A DNA stretch of 64,000 bases, from the NCBI RefSeq assembly GCF_003260265.1, contig NZ_QITQ01000002.1:309553-373552 (forward strand), written 5' to 3'. The number at the start of each line of letters is the position of its first letter. The first letter of the stretch is position 1. Positions 45,472 to 56,622 of the stretch are shown here, piece by piece. This DNA is from Roseovarius amoyensis (lineage in GTDB: Bacteria > Pseudomonadota > Alphaproteobacteria > Rhodobacterales > Rhodobacteraceae). The position numbers and the translations under genes are program-made. The notes under the pieces were generated by a model that was not told where the DNA came from, did no database searches, and saw nothing but the letters and a program-made list of their open reading frames with translations.

Positions 45472-45827
45472 TGTACCGGATTACCAAGGAATTTGCGTTC
45501 TCCGCCTCGCACCAGCTCAAGGGGCTGGCCGAGGGGCACCCCTGTGCCCGGCTGCACGGGCACAACTATGTGGTGGTTGTTGAACTTGCGGGTGAGGCGC
45601 TCGATCAATACGGGTTTGTGCGCGACTACCACCAGTTGGCGCCGCTCAAGGCCTATATCGACGACCAGCTTGATCACCGGCACCTGAACGACGTGCTTGG
45701 CGACGGTTGCGTGACGGCTGAACGTCTGGCACGCCATCTTTACGACTGGTGCGCCGCGCGCTGGCCCGAAACCAGCGCCGTGCGTGTCAGCGAAACCCCC
45801 AAGACATGGGCGGAATACCGGCCGTGA
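45471..45827 (+). CDS. queD: 6-carboxytetrahydropterin synthase
   Basis: A 118-residue T-fold enzyme making 6-carboxy-tetrahydropterin from dihydroneopterin triphosphate. Zinc-binding FSASHQLKG and the [15 protein letters not shown] motif (~24-38) supply the catalytic Cys and the HxH ligands; [18 protein letters not shown] is the second conserved block. It overlaps queE by 4 bp or more. Confidence 0.95.
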   Translation: MYRITKEFAFSASHQLKGLAEGHPCARLHGHNYVVVVELAGEALDQYGFVRDYHQLAPLKAYIDDQLDHRHLNDVLGDGCVTAERLARHLYDWCAARWPETSAVRVSETPKTWAEYRP

Positions 45828-46546
45828 GGGATGCGATCCGCATCTCGGAGATTTTCGGGCCGACCATCCAGGGCGAGGGGGCGCTGATCGGCCGGCCGAC
45901 CGTGTTCGTGCGCACCGGTGGCTGCGATTTCCGCTGTTCGTGGTGCGACAGCCTGCACGCGGTCGATGCGGCCTATCGTGATACATGGGTGCCGATGAGC
46001 GTGGGCACGGTGCTGGACGAGGTTGAACGCCTGTCGGGCGGTGTGCCGGTGCTGGTAACGCTGTCGGGCGGCAACCCCGCTATTCAGCCGCTGGGACCGC
46101 TGATCGCAGCAGGGCGGGACAGGGGCCACGGCTTCGCGATGGAAACGCAGGGCAGCGTGATGCGGGACTGGTTTCGCGATCTCGACATGCTGGTGCTGTC
46201 GCCCAAGCCGCCGTCGAGCGGGATGGAAACCGACTGGGCCACCGTCGCGGCCTGTGTCGATGCGGCCGGGCAGGCGGAGACCGTGCTCAAGATCGTGGTT
46301 TTCGACGAGGTCGATTACGGCTGGGCGCGGGATGCGGCGGCGCGGTTTCCCGGTCTGCCGGTCTGTCTGCAACCAGGCAACCACACCCCGCCACCGCCCG
46401 ACGATGACAGCGCCACGGTCGATCAGGCGGGAATCGACGAACGTATGCGCTGGCTGGTCGACCGGGTGATGCAGGACCGCTGGTTTTCCGTGCGGGTGCT
46501 GCCGCAGCTGCATGTCATGCTGTGGGGCAACAAGCGCGGCGTTTGA
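45824..46546 (+). CDS. queE: 7-carboxy-7-deazaguanine synthase (radical SAM)
   Basis: A ~240-residue radical-SAM enzyme. [19 protein letters not shown] is the substrate loop, and CDFRCSWCD is the CxxxCxxC-type cluster motif (~37-45). [11 protein letters not shown] and a C-terminal [12 protein letters not shown] match the family. The GTG at 45824 overlaps the queD stop as GTGA and gives the usual N-terminus; an in-frame ATG at 45806 is the alternative. Confidence 0.94.
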   Translation: MRDAIRISEIFGPTIQGEGALIGRPTVFVRTGGCDFRCSWCDSLHAVDAAYRDTWVPMSVGTVLDEVERLSGGVPVLVTLSGGNPAIQPLGPLIAAGRDRGHGFAMETQGSVMRDWFRDLDMLVLSPKPPSSGMETDWATVAACVDAAGQAETVLKIVVFDEVDYGWARDAAARFPGLPVCLQPGNHTPPPPDDDSATVDQAGIDERMRWLVDRVMQDRWFSVRVLPQLHVMLWGNKRGV

Positions 46547-46557
46547 GGAGAAGCGAG

Positions 46558-47025
46558 ATGAGCGACAAGGACATCTATCAGGGGCTCACGCAGCTGGGCG
46601 GCGCGACGCGCCTGCCGCAAGACCCCGACGAGGCAGAGCTGGAAAGGGTGGAAAACCCGCAGGCGGACGTGGCCTATAACGTGCGCTTTACCGCGCCGGA
46701 ATTCACCTCGCTCTGCCCGATGACGGGGCAGCCGGACTTTGCCCATTTGGTGATCGACTACGTGCCGGGAAAGTGGCTGGTGGAATCCAAGTCGCTCAAG
46801 CTGTATCTGGGCAGTTTCCGCAATCACGGCGCCTTTCACGAGGATTGCACCATCTCCATCGCCCGCCGGCTGGCAGATTTCCTGGAGCCGCAATGGCTGC
46901 GGATCGGCGGATACTGGTATCCGCGCGGCGGCATTCCCATCGACGTGTTCTGGCAGACGGGACCCATGCCCGAGGGGGTATGGATCCCCGACCAGGGGGT
47001 GCCGCCCTATCGCGGGCGGGGCTGA
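46558..47025 (+). CDS. queF: NADPH-dependent preQ0 reductase
   Basis: A 155-residue short-type (YkvM-like) QueF, reducing preQ0 to preQ1. The catalytic Cys is in [20 protein letters not shown] (~50), and the NADPH-binding [20 protein letters not shown] (~80-99) is the family signature. GAGGAGAA upstream supports the ATG at 46558. Completes the preQ1 pathway in this operon. Confidence 0.96.
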   Translation: MSDKDIYQGLTQLGGATRLPQDPDEAELERVENPQADVAYNVRFTAPEFTSLCPMTGQPDFAHLVIDYVPGKWLVESKSLKLYLGSFRNHGAFHEDCTISIARRLADFLEPQWLRIGGYWYPRGGIPIDVFWQTGPMPEGVWIPDQGVPPYRGRG

Positions 47026-47046
47026 GGTAAGTCCGGCCCGGCCTTA

Positions 47047-47319
47047 CTAGCAGGGGCCGCTGCGATAACGGCCGTCGCCGGTGGCATAGGCACAGGTGTT
47101 GTCGGCAGTGTTGCGCGCCACCAGCGTGCCCGCGGCAGCCCCTGCGAGCGTCGAGACCACGACCCAGTTGCTGTTGGCGTCGAATGCCTTGGCGGTCAGG
47201 AAACCCAGCCCGCCACCGATCAGCGCACCGCCGGCCTGGCGTTCTTCGTAAGGGGAAAGGCATCCTGCCAGCGTCAACGCGGCGGTACAGGCCAATGCGA
47301 TTGCGGGTATTTTCATCAT
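47047..47319 (-). CDS. small glycine-zipper lipoprotein
   Basis: A 90-residue predicted lipoprotein: signal with lipobox LAGC (~17-20), then a glycine-rich segment GGALIGGGLGFLTAKAF and LAGAAAGTLVARNTAD resembling the Gly-zipper (2TM/SlyB-OsmB-like) pattern. Its C-terminus has a pair of cysteines. Likely membrane- or envelope-associated; function unknown. Convergent with queF, 21 bp apart. ATG codons at 47319 and 47316 are equivalent candidates. Confidence 0.75.
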   Translation of the reverse strand: MMKIPAIALACTAALTLAGCLSPYEERQAGGALIGGGLGFLTAKAFDANSNWVVVSTLAGAAAGTLVARNTADNTCAYATGDGRYRSGPC

Positions 47320-47458
47320 GTCCTCCAGATTGTCGCGGGCCGGCTATCGGTCGGCCCGTCGCGTTTTCTGTATCACGGCGCGGGTGTCGCCGCCTTAATC
47401 GAGGTCAACCCCGCCCCGCGCCGGCAGAACCTTGCCGCTGTCGCGCGGTAAGGTGCGG

Positions 47459-47643
47459 TCAGGCGCAAACGTCCTTGCCGTCCTCGACAGGGCGGCAGGG
47501 GGTGCCGGGCGCCATCAGCGTGTTGGCCACCATCGCCGGCCGGCCGGTCGGTGTGGCGGGTGGCGGGTGGCGCGCAACAGGATCGTGTCGCCGGGCATAC
47601 CCAGCACCCCCAGCAACAGCAGCCACGGGAAACCCTGCCCCAC
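47459..47643 (-). pseudogene. possible frameshifted small membrane protein
   Basis: In this 185-base stretch one minus-strand frame reads, from GTG 47643, GQGFPWLLLLGVLGMPGDTI followed by LLRATRHP, and another reads GRPAMVANTLMAPGTPCRPV then EDGKDVCA and a stop at 47459. Joining them needs a frameshift within a repetitive CCACCCGCCACCCGCCACACC tract near 47550-47570, split here into short units. Together they look like one short secreted or membrane protein. Sequencing error or true decay cannot be told apart. The remaining 47320-47458 and 47644-47685 show no gene. Confidence 0.35.
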
Positions 47644-47685
47644 GGTGTCGGGCAGGTGCGAATACGCCCGAAACGATCCGCCATG

Positions 47686-47713
47686 AAAAAGGCCGGTGCA
47701 CTGCGCACCGGCC
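47686..47713 (-). terminator. Rho-independent terminator after acs
   Basis: A 9-bp perfect stem GGCCGGTGC / GCACCGGCC (47691-47699 and 47705-47713) with a 5-base loop, followed on the minus strand by TTTTT. It lies 45 bp past the acs stop. A strong canonical terminator. Confidence 0.85.
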
Positions 47714-47757
47714 AGGGAGGTTGCGACGGGCCGCGCGGGCCCGACACGAAAGAAGCC

Positions 47758-49704
<1,947 letters not shown>

Positions 49705-49791
49705 GTCGGACCCTTGCTATGTCGTGTTCCATCAAGTTCCATCGGCCTGTCCTGCAGGCACGATGCGAAGGCATGCCAGCGCCGGCCGGCC

Positions 49792-50547
49792 TCAGATGGC
49801 CAGATACTCGGCGCGCAGCTCGTCGTTTTCCAAAACCTCCTCCGCGGTGCCGTCGAATACGATGCCACCAGTATCAAGGATAACAGCGCGATCAGCTAGT
49901 TCCAAGGCGCGCACGGCGTTCTGCTCGACGATGATCGTGGTCATCCCCTGCTCCTTGATCACGCGCAGGGTCTTTTCGATCTCGTCGACGATCACGGGGG
50001 CGAGCCCCTCATAGGGTTCGTCCAGCAGCAGCACCTTGATGTCGCGGGCCAGCGCCCGGGCCACCGCCAGCATCTGCTGTTCGCCGCCCGACAGCGTCAC
50101 GCCCTCCTGCTTGCGCCGTTCGCCGAGGCGGGGAAACAGCTCGTACAGGCGGTCGATGCTCCAGCCGATGGGCGGTGCGATCTGGGCCAGTTCCAGGTTT
50201 TCCTCGACCGTCAGGCCGGGAATGATGCGCCGGTCCTCGGGCACCAGGCCGATGCCAGCCTGGGCCGCCTGGTGGCTGCTCATCTTGTGCAGCGGCTGGT
50301 GATCCAGCCAGATTTCGCCGTGCAGCACCTGGGGGTCGTTCATCCGCGCGATCGAGCGCAGCGTCGTGGTCTTGCCGGCGCCGTTGCGGCCCAGCAGCGC
50401 CAGGATCTCGCCCTCGTGCACATTGAAGCTGATGTTCTGGACGATATAGCTTTCGCCATAATAGGACTGCATTTCCCACACCGACAGGAATGCCGGCGAA
50501 GTCTCGGCGTAATTGTGACCCTTCGAGAAGTCGGGTTTGACGTTCAT
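49792..50547 (-). CDS. LivF-like ABC transporter ATP-binding protein
   Basis: A 251-residue ATPase of the branched-chain amino-acid (HAAT) importer family. Walker A GRNGAGKTT (~50-58), signature LSGGEQQMLAVARALA (~147) and Walker B VLLLDEPYEGLAP (~169-181) are complete. The start at 50547 (MNVKPDFSKG) gives an N-terminal extension of about 17 residues before the usual LivF start, conserved-looking but of unknown role. Last gene of the five-gene operon, 16 bp after LivG. Confidence 0.93.
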   Translation of the reverse strand: MNVKPDFSKGHNYAETSPAFLSVWEMQSYYGESYIVQNISFNVHEGEILALLGRNGAGKTTTLRSIARMNDPQVLHGEIWLDHQPLHKMSSHQAAQAGIGLVPEDRRIIPGLTVEENLELAQIAPPIGWSIDRLYELFPRLGERRKQEGVTLSGGEQQMLAVARALARDIKVLLLDEPYEGLAPVIVDEIEKTLRVIKEQGMTTIIVEQNAVRALELADRAVILDTGGIVFDGTAEEVLENDELRAEYLAI

Positions 50548-50563
50548 CGGTTCTCTCCTTCTC

Positions 50564-51319
50564 TCACGCCGATTCGCCAAGATACGCTTCGCGCACCTTG
50601 GGGTGACCCTTGATCTTGTCGGGCGTGTCCTCGACCAGCGGCGAACCCTGCGCCAGCACGGTGATGCGCTGGGCCAGGCTGAACACCACGTGCATGTCAT
50701 GCTCGATGATCGCGATGGTGATATCGCGCTCGTCATGGATCTGCTTGAGCAGGTCGATGGTGTTGTTGGTGTCGGCCCGCGCCATGCCGGCGGTGGGTTC
50801 GTCCAAGAGCAGCAGGCGCGGGTTCTGCGCTAGGCACATGCCGATTTCCAGCCGCCGCTTGTCACCGCGCGACATCGAGGCGGAATGGAAATGCCGCTTG
50901 TCCGCCATGTTCAGGCTTTCGAGCATCTCTCCGGCCTGTTCGAGAACCTCCTTTTCGTTCACCGAGCTTTCCAGCGCACGCATGCGAAAGGCGCCGTCGC
51001 GCTTGGCAAAGATGGGGATCATCATGTTTTCCAGCACCGTCAGATCGCCGAAAATCTCTGGCGTCTGAAAGACGCGGCTGATGCCCATCTGGTTGATCTC
51101 GTAGGGCTTGCGCCCCAAGACCGACTGCCCGTCGAACAGGACCGATCCCGTATCGGGGGCCAGCTTGCCGATCAGCACGTTGAGCAGCGTCGACTTGCCC
51201 GCGCCGTTGGGGCCGATGATGGCGTGGACGGAGTTTTCCTCCACGCTCAGGTTGACGTCACCCAGCGCCTGCAGACCGCCGAACCGCTTGTTGACGTTCT
51301 TGACCTCAAGAATTCCCAT
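50564..51319 (-). CDS. LivG-like ABC transporter ATP-binding protein
   Basis: A 251-residue ATPase. Walker A GPNGAGKST (~36-44), SMSRGDKRRLEIGMCLAQ (signature region, atypical SRGD instead of SGGQ, ~147) and LLLLDEPTAGMARADTN (Walker B, ~168) are visible. Partner of LivF. The altered signature sequence is seen in some members of this transporter subgroup and may distinguish the substrate class. 12 bp after LivM. Confidence 0.92.
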   Translation of the reverse strand: MGILEVKNVNKRFGGLQALGDVNLSVEENSVHAIIGPNGAGKSTLLNVLIGKLAPDTGSVLFDGQSVLGRKPYEINQMGISRVFQTPEIFGDLTVLENMMIPIFAKRDGAFRMRALESSVNEKEVLEQAGEMLESLNMADKRHFHSASMSRGDKRRLEIGMCLAQNPRLLLLDEPTAGMARADTNNTIDLLKQIHDERDITIAIIEHDMHVVFSLAQRITVLAQGSPLVEDTPDKIKGHPKVREAYLGESA

Positions 51320-51331
51320 GGTCCGGTCTCC

Positions 51332-52537
51332 TTATTCCGCTGGGGTGGACTGGGTGGCTTTTTCGGCGTCGTCCTTGCCGGACTTGCGGCGGAACAGACG
51401 CCCGATGCGTTGGCCACCCTCGACCAAGCCGCCGGGCAGGAAGATCACCACCAGCATGAACAGGATACCCAGCGTCAGGTGCCAGCCCTTGCCGATGAAC
51501 GGGTGCAGGATAGCGACGATGAAATCCTCCAACCCGTCGGGCAGAAAGGCGAACCAGCCATGCAGCACGTTGTCGTTGATCTTCGAAAAGATGTTCTCGA
51601 AGTACTTGATGAACCCCGCACCCAAGATCGGGCCGATCAGCGTGCCGGTGCCGCCGAGGATGGCCATGAGCACCACCTCGCCGCTTGCCGTCCACTGCAT
51701 CCGTTCGGCCCCGGCCAGCGGATCGACCGCCGCCATCAGCCCGCCGGCCAGCCCGGCATACATGCCCGAGATGACAAAGGCCGCCAGCGCATAGGGGCGC
51801 GCGTTGAGCCCGGTATAAGTCATGCGGGTCTGGTTGGATTTGATCGCGCGCAGCATCATGCCGAACGGCGAACGGAAGATCCGCATCGACAGGTAGAACA
51901 TGATCAGCAGCAGCGCCGCGCAGACATAGTAGCCGGCGTTGAAGTTGAAGTCCCAGGCGCCGACGCTCATCTCGTAGTTGGCTCGCATGGACAGGCCGAA
52001 GAGGTGGGGCAGGTTGGGCAGGTGGTCGCCGTGGAACATCTGCGGATCGTCGGCATAGACCTGCAGCCCGGTCTCACCGTTGGTCAGGTTGAACTTGGGG
52101 TTCGACAGCACCGAATAGGCCAGCGCAAAGGACATCTGCGCAAAGGCCAGCGTCAGGATCGAAAAATAGATGCCCGAGCGCCGCAGGCTGATAAAGCCGA
52201 TGGCCAGCGCGAAGATGGCGCCGATCACGACGCTGAACAGGATCGCCGGCACAACGTTGTAGGTGAAGAGCTTGAATATCCACACCGCCGCGTATGAGCC
52301 GACCCCGAGAAAGGCGGCGTGACCAAAGCTGAGATACCCGGTCAGGCCAAAGAGGATGTTGAACCCGATCACGAAGATGCCGAAGATCGCAAAGCGCTGC
52401 ATCAGGTCGGGATAGCCCGCGTTGAATTGCGCCAGCCCGCTGTCGGTCGGAAACGGGTTCAGAATGAACGGCGCCAGGAGTGCCAGCGCGGCGACGATCA
52501 CGAGAAGGGTGGTGTCTCTGCCGTTAAGTCCCAGCAT
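51332..52537 (-). CDS. LivM-like ABC transporter permease
   Basis: A 401-residue permease with about nine hydrophobic segments. [20 protein letters not shown] (~64-83), the LivM signature, and [23 protein letters not shown] EAA region (reads [21 protein letters not shown]) are present, with a periplasmic insert near 160-200. Starts 3 bp after LivH. Confidence 0.92.
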   Translation of the reverse strand: MLGLNGRDTTLLVIVAALALLAPFILNPFPTDSGLAQFNAGYPDLMQRFAIFGIFVIGFNILFGLTGYLSFGHAAFLGVGSYAAVWIFKLFTYNVVPAILFSVVIGAIFALAIGFISLRRSGIYFSILTLAFAQMSFALAYSVLSNPKFNLTNGETGLQVYADDPQMFHGDHLPNLPHLFGLSMRANYEMSVGAWDFNFNAGYYVCAALLLIMFYLSMRIFRSPFGMMLRAIKSNQTRMTYTGLNARPYALAAFVISGMYAGLAGGLMAAVDPLAGAERMQWTASGEVVLMAILGGTGTLIGPILGAGFIKYFENIFSKINDNVLHGWFAFLPDGLEDFIVAILHPFIGKGWHLTLGILFMLVVIFLPGGLVEGGQRIGRLFRRKSGKDDAEKATQSTPAE

Positions 52538-52540
52538 GGT

Positions 52541-53581
52541 TCAGTCCTCCATCACGCCTTTGCGTCCCATCAGACCGCGCGGACGCGTCAGCAGGACGAT
52601 GATGGCGACAAGGTAGATGATGACCTGGTTGATGCCCGGAATGGTCGTGGTGGCCCAGGTTGTCGATGCGAAGCTTTCCAGAATGCCCAGCAGGAAACCC
52701 GCCAGGACCGCGCCTGGCAGGCTGCCCATGCCGCCGACGACCACGACGACGAAGCTGAGCACGAGAAAATCCATGCCCATGTGATAGTTGGGCGAATTGA
52801 TCGGGGCGTACATCACCCCCGCAAGTCCTGCCACCGCGGCGGCGATGCCGAACATGATGGTAAAGCGGCGGTCGATGTTGATACCCAGCAGGCCCACTGT
52901 CTCGCGGTCGGCCATGCCGGCGCGCACCACCATCCCGAAGGTGGTGAATTGCAGGAAGGAAAACACACCGCCGATGATCAGCGCGGCAAAGGCGAAATAG
53001 ATCAGCCGCCAGGACGGATAGATGATTGCGTTGGGATCGAAGCCAAGGGCGACGCCCAGGTCGACGCTGCCTGCAAAGGCTGGCGGCGCCGGGGTGGGGA
53101 TCGGATTGGCGCCGTAGAAATACTTGATGATTTCCTGCAGCACGATGGCCAGGCCGTAGGTCACCAGGATCTGGTCGGCGTGCGGACGACGATAGAAATA
53201 CTTGATCAGCCCGCGTTCCACCGCGACCCCGATGGCAAGCATGACCGGAATCGAGAACAGGATCGCCAGCGGCACCGACCAGTTGATGATCGCCTCGCCG
53301 ATTTCGGGGCCGAACCATTTTTCGACATAGGGCGCCTGGACCTTCAGCGGATTGCCCATGAAATCGGTCTTGGTCTCGTCGATGACCACGTAGCTCAGGC
53401 TCAGCAGCTTTTGCAGTGTGACGGCGCAGAACGCGCCGATCATGAACAGTGCCCCGTGGGCGAAGTTCACCACGCCGAGCGTGCCAAAGATCAGCGTCAG
53501 CCCCAGCGCGATCAGCGCATAGGCCGAGCCCTTGTCGAGCCCGTTGAGAATTTGCAGGATAATTGCGTCCATTTGCCCCAC
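52541..53581 (-). CDS. LivH-like ABC transporter permease
   Basis: A 346-residue permease with about eight to nine hydrophobic segments. GLDKGSAYALIALGLTLIFG (~13-32) and TLGVVNFAHGALFMIGAF (~33-50) are LivH hallmarks. It contains a periplasmic insertion around residues 65-95. It forms the channel with LivM. A GC-rich hairpin separates it from the receptor gene. Confidence 0.93.
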   Translation of the reverse strand: MGQMDAIILQILNGLDKGSAYALIALGLTLIFGTLGVVNFAHGALFMIGAFCAVTLQKLLSLSYVVIDETKTDFMGNPLKVQAPYVEKWFGPEIGEAIINWSVPLAILFSIPVMLAIGVAVERGLIKYFYRRPHADQILVTYGLAIVLQEIIKYFYGANPIPTPAPPAFAGSVDLGVALGFDPNAIIYPSWRLIYFAFAALIIGGVFSFLQFTTFGMVVRAGMADRETVGLLGINIDRRFTIMFGIAAAVAGLAGVMYAPINSPNYHMGMDFLVLSFVVVVVGGMGSLPGAVLAGFLLGILESFASTTWATTTIPGINQVIIYLVAIIVLLTRPRGLMGRKGVMED

Positions 53582-53631
53582 CCGTGGGTTAGAAGAATAC
53601 GGATCGATCTGGCAGTGTCGGGAACCGGCAG

Positions 53632-53656
53632 CCCGGCCGCGCGGGGCGCGGCCGGG
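53632..53656 (-). promoter_or_regulatory. intercistronic stem-loop between receptor and permease genes
   Basis: A 10-bp perfect GC stem (CCCGGCCGCG / CGCGGCCGGG) with a 5-base loop, 18 bp after the receptor stop and 50 bp before LivH. No T tract follows, so it is more likely an mRNA-stabilising or partial-attenuation hairpin that keeps receptor expression above permease expression. Confidence 0.6.
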
Positions 53657-53674
53657 CCGGGTTCTTCAGCGCGT

Positions 53675-55027
53675 TCAGGCGCCGTCGTTGCACTCACCCA
53701 GGGAGGCAGCGTCGCCGCCGAACATCGGGTGGTTCGGGGGATACATGACCTGCTCCCGCGGAGTGACCTCGACGATTTCCAGCGTGTCGTATTGCGAGGT
53801 CGGGTTCTGGGCCCCGCGCACCACCAGCACGTCCTTGAAGCACTGGTGATCTTCGGCACGATAGAGGGTCGGACCGTTGCCCAGGCCGTCGAACTCGAAC
53901 CCTTCCAGCGCTTCGCCAACGGCGCAGGGGTTGAAGCTGCCGGCACGTTCAACGGCGTCGGCATACAGCAGAACCTGCGAATAGCAGGTCTGGGCCGAGT
54001 TCGAAGGAGGCTTGCCGTACTTTTCACCGAACGACTTGACGAACGCCTTGGAGCCCTCGTTGTCGAGCTGCCAGTTGTAGTTCATCGAGCCGAGCACACC
54101 CTTGATGTTCTCGCCGGCGCCTGCGGCCATCAGTTCCGAATAGAGCGGAACGACGATCTTGAAGTCCTTGCCGTTCACCTGCTTGTCCAGCAGGCCGAAC
54201 TGAACCGCGTTGGTCAGAGAGTTGACCATGTTGCCGCCGTAGTGGTTCAGAACCAGCACGTCGGCGCCCGAGTTCAGGACCGGCGCAATGTAGGACGAGA
54301 AGTCGGTCGAGGCGAGTGGGGTCTTGACGGTGTTGACCGTTTCCCACCCGATGGCCTCGGTCGAGGCGACGATCGATTCTTCCTGCGTCCAGCCCCAGGT
54401 GTAGTCGGCAGTCAGGTGATAGGCGCGGCGATCCTTACCCATCTCCTTGGCCAGCACCGGCGCCAGCGCGGCGCCCGACATGTAGGCGTTGAAGAAGTGG
54501 CGGAAGCCGTTGGCCTTGCGGTCCTTGCCGGTGGTGTCGTTGGAATGCGAGAGGCCGACCATGAACATGATGCCCGCCTCATGGCAGAGGCCCTGAACCG
54601 CAACGGCGACGCCCGAGGACGAACCACCGTTGATCATGATGGCGCCGTCCTTTTCGATCATCGACTTGGCCGATGCACGCGCCGCGTCCGACTTGGTCTG
54701 GGTGTCGCCGGTCACAAAGGTGACCTTCTTGCCCAGGATGCCGTTGCCTCGCAGCGCCTTGGAGCTGAAGGTGTTCAGGCAGCCGCCGTCGCCTTCGCCG
54801 TTCAGGTGCTCGACGGCCAGCTTTTGCGCCAGCAACTCGTCGTTGCCTTCGTCGGCGTAGGGGCCGGTCTGCGGTACGTTGAAGCCGAGCGTGACGGTGC
54901 CGCCAGTCGGATCGTTGATAAAGGCAGACGCGGACTGCGCGGTAAAGATCGTCGGCAGCGCGAGGCCGGAGCCGGCCACGGCGCCGGTCTTTAGCAGACC
55001 GCGACGCGTAAGATTCGATTTGGACAT
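53675..55027 (-). CDS. Liv-type ABC transporter substrate-binding protein (Tat-type signal)
   Basis: A 450-residue periplasmic receptor. The N-terminus has a twin-arginine-like signal, LTRRGLLKTGAVAGSGLALP, cleaved after ASA near 33. The body is a type I periplasmic-binding fold (LGFNVPQTGPYADEGNDELL, IMINGGSSSGVAVAVQGL, VLVLNHYGGNMVNSL). It is longer than classical LivJ/K. Ligand unknown; the acs neighbour suggests a carboxylate or amide rather than proof of an amino acid. First gene of the operon, divergent from the ScfR-like regulator. Confidence 0.9.
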   Translation of the reverse strand: MSKSNLTRRGLLKTGAVAGSGLALPTIFTAQSASAFINDPTGGTVTLGFNVPQTGPYADEGNDELLAQKLAVEHLNGEGDGGCLNTFSSKALRGNGILGKKVTFVTGDTQTKSDAARASAKSMIEKDGAIMINGGSSSGVAVAVQGLCHEAGIMFMVGLSHSNDTTGKDRKANGFRHFFNAYMSGAALAPVLAKEMGKDRRAYHLTADYTWGWTQEESIVASTEAIGWETVNTVKTPLASTDFSSYIAPVLNSGADVLVLNHYGGNMVNSLTNAVQFGLLDKQVNGKDFKIVVPLYSELMAAGAGENIKGVLGSMNYNWQLDNEGSKAFVKSFGEKYGKPPSNSAQTCYSQVLLYADAVERAGSFNPCAVGEALEGFEFDGLGNGPTLYRAEDHQCFKDVLVVRGAQNPTSQYDTLEIVEVTPREQVMYPPNHPMFGGDAASLGECNDGA

Positions 55028-55154
55028 TGATATCCTCCCGTTAAAGAAACGTTCCGGGGTCGCTCCTCCGCACTCCGGAAACACATGTATGTGCAAAGCA
55101 ATTATCGCAGCGCACAAGAAAATTTCGCAACAATGAGCTTTGCCGAAACGTTTT

Positions 55155-55205
55155 TTTTGTAAAAAATTGGACGCAGACCGTCGCTATTTTGTAAATTTTT
55201 TTGTA
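55155..55205. promoter_or_regulatory. TTTTGTAAA direct repeats in divergent promoter region
   Basis: TTTTGTAAA occurs at 55155-55163 and 55187-55195 (32 bp apart, about three helical turns), with TTTTTTGTA at 55197-55205. They stand in the 218-bp AT-rich gap between the receptor gene and the ScfR/RamB-like regulator. Related regulators bind TTTGCAAA-like sites, so these may be its operators; this is inference. Confidence 0.35.
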
Positions 55206-55245
55206 TCGGAGGGGGGAACCCCCGCGATTCAATCGGAAATCGGCG

Positions 55246-56553
55246 ATGGCCCAGACCCTGATGATCGGCAGCCGCATCCGCGAACGCCGCGTGATGAACG
55301 GCCTCAAGCAGTCCGAGCTGGCGCGCCGCGCCGGCATCTCGGCTTCGTACCTGAACCTGATCGAACACAACCGGCGCAGAATCGGCGGCAGCACCCTGAT
55401 CCGCCTGGCCGAGATCCTGGGCGTGCCGCCCGCCTTGCTGAGCGAAGGCGCCGAGGCGACGCTGATCGCGGCATTGCGCGAGGCCGCCGCGCGGGCAGAG
55501 GCCTATGGGCACGGCGGCGCCGAGGCCGACCGCGCCGAGGAATTCGCCGCCCGCTTTCCCGGCTGGGCGGCGCTGTTGGCCGAGTTGGGCCGCCAGTGTG
55601 TCGGGCTGGGGGATACGGTAAAGGCGCTGACCGACCGCCTGGCGCATGATCCCCATCTGGCCGCTTCGCTGCACGAGGTGATCTCGACCGTGACGGCAAT
55701 CCGTTCGACCGCGTCGATCCTCGCCGACACGCAGGCGCTTGAACCCGAATGGCAGAACCGGTTTCACCGCAACCTGGACGAAGACAGCCGGCGGCTGGCG
55801 ACCGGGGCCGAGGCGCTGGTGCGTTATCTTGAGGCCGCGCCCGACGCCCGCAACGACATCAAGTCGCCGCAGGACGAATTGCACGCCTTTCTGGAAGATT
55901 ACGGTTTTCACTTTTCCGAACTCGAGGGCATTGGCGGGGCGGGGCGCATCGAGGCGCTGATCGCCGGTTCGAAGCGGTTGGAAACCGACGCCGCCCGCAG
56001 CCTGACCCGCGACCTGTTGTCACGTTACGTGCTCGACGCACGACGCCTGCCGCTGGAGGAAATGACCGAGGCGATATCAAGGCACGGCCTCGAACCTGAC
56101 GCGATCACCGACGCGACCGGTGCTGACACGGCCATGGTCTTTCGCCGTCTGGCGATGCTGCCGGAATCGGTGGCCGGGCCGGTGGGGCTGGTGGTGTGTG
56201 ACGGATCGGGCACGCTGATGCTGCGCAAACCGGCACTGGGGTTCGTCATGCCGCGCGCCGCCGGGGCCTGTGCGCTGTGGCCGTTATATCAACTGCTGGC
56301 CCAGCCCGGCACGCCCCTGCGTGTGCGGCTGCGGCAGGGCGACGCGCGGGTATTGGCGTTGACGGTCAGCGACATTGTCGTGCCGGCGCGGTTCGACCGC
56401 CCGGCGGTGGCGCGTCCGCACATGTTGCTGCTGCCCGACCCCGGGCGCGAGGCCGCGGGCCCCGCCCGGGAGGTCGGCATGACCTGCCGTCTGTGCCCGT
56501 TGAACGATTGCGATGCCCGGCGCGAGCCGTCGATTCTCGGCGGCAGCTTTTGA
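55246..56553 (+). CDS. ScfR/RamB-like short-chain fatty acyl transcriptional regulator (XRE family)
   Basis: A ~435-residue regulator. The N-terminal helix-turn-helix (GSRIRERRVMNGLKQSELAR then RAGISASYLNLIEHNRRRIG, ~7-47) is XRE type. The middle contains an HKxxx-like helical part (LHEVISTVTAIRSTASIL), and the C-terminus carries CRLCPLNDCDARREPSILGG, the short-chain fatty acyl regulator (DUF2083) hallmark with three cysteines. Relatives control acetate, propionate and glyoxylate genes. The ATG at 55246 is favoured. Divergent from the transporter operon and close to acs. Confidence 0.88.
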   Translation: MAQTLMIGSRIRERRVMNGLKQSELARRAGISASYLNLIEHNRRRIGGSTLIRLAEILGVPPALLSEGAEATLIAALREAAARAEAYGHGGAEADRAEEFAARFPGWAALLAELGRQCVGLGDTVKALTDRLAHDPHLAASLHEVISTVTAIRSTASILADTQALEPEWQNRFHRNLDEDSRRLATGAEALVRYLEAAPDARNDIKSPQDELHAFLEDYGFHFSELEGIGGAGRIEALIAGSKRLETDAARSLTRDLLSRYVLDARRLPLEEMTEAISRHGLEPDAITDATGADTAMVFRRLAMLPESVAGPVGLVVCDGSGTLMLRKPALGFVMPRAAGACALWPLYQLLAQPGTPLRVRLRQGDARVLALTVSDIVVPARFDRPAVARPHMLLLPDPGREAAGPAREVGMTCRLCPLNDCDARREPSILGGSF

Positions 56554-56622
56554 CAGGCCACGCGTCTTTGACAATAGTGAGTTGTGCTCGTTCGCGGCGC
56601 AATCGGAGGGGAGACCGATGGA

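Noticed and set aside
52319..54994. Long plus-strand open frame of 891 codons opposite the Liv operon
   Set aside because: It lies wholly antisense to four recognisable transporter genes, is full of Arg/His/Gly/Asp as expected for the complement of high-GC coding sequence, and shows no domain.
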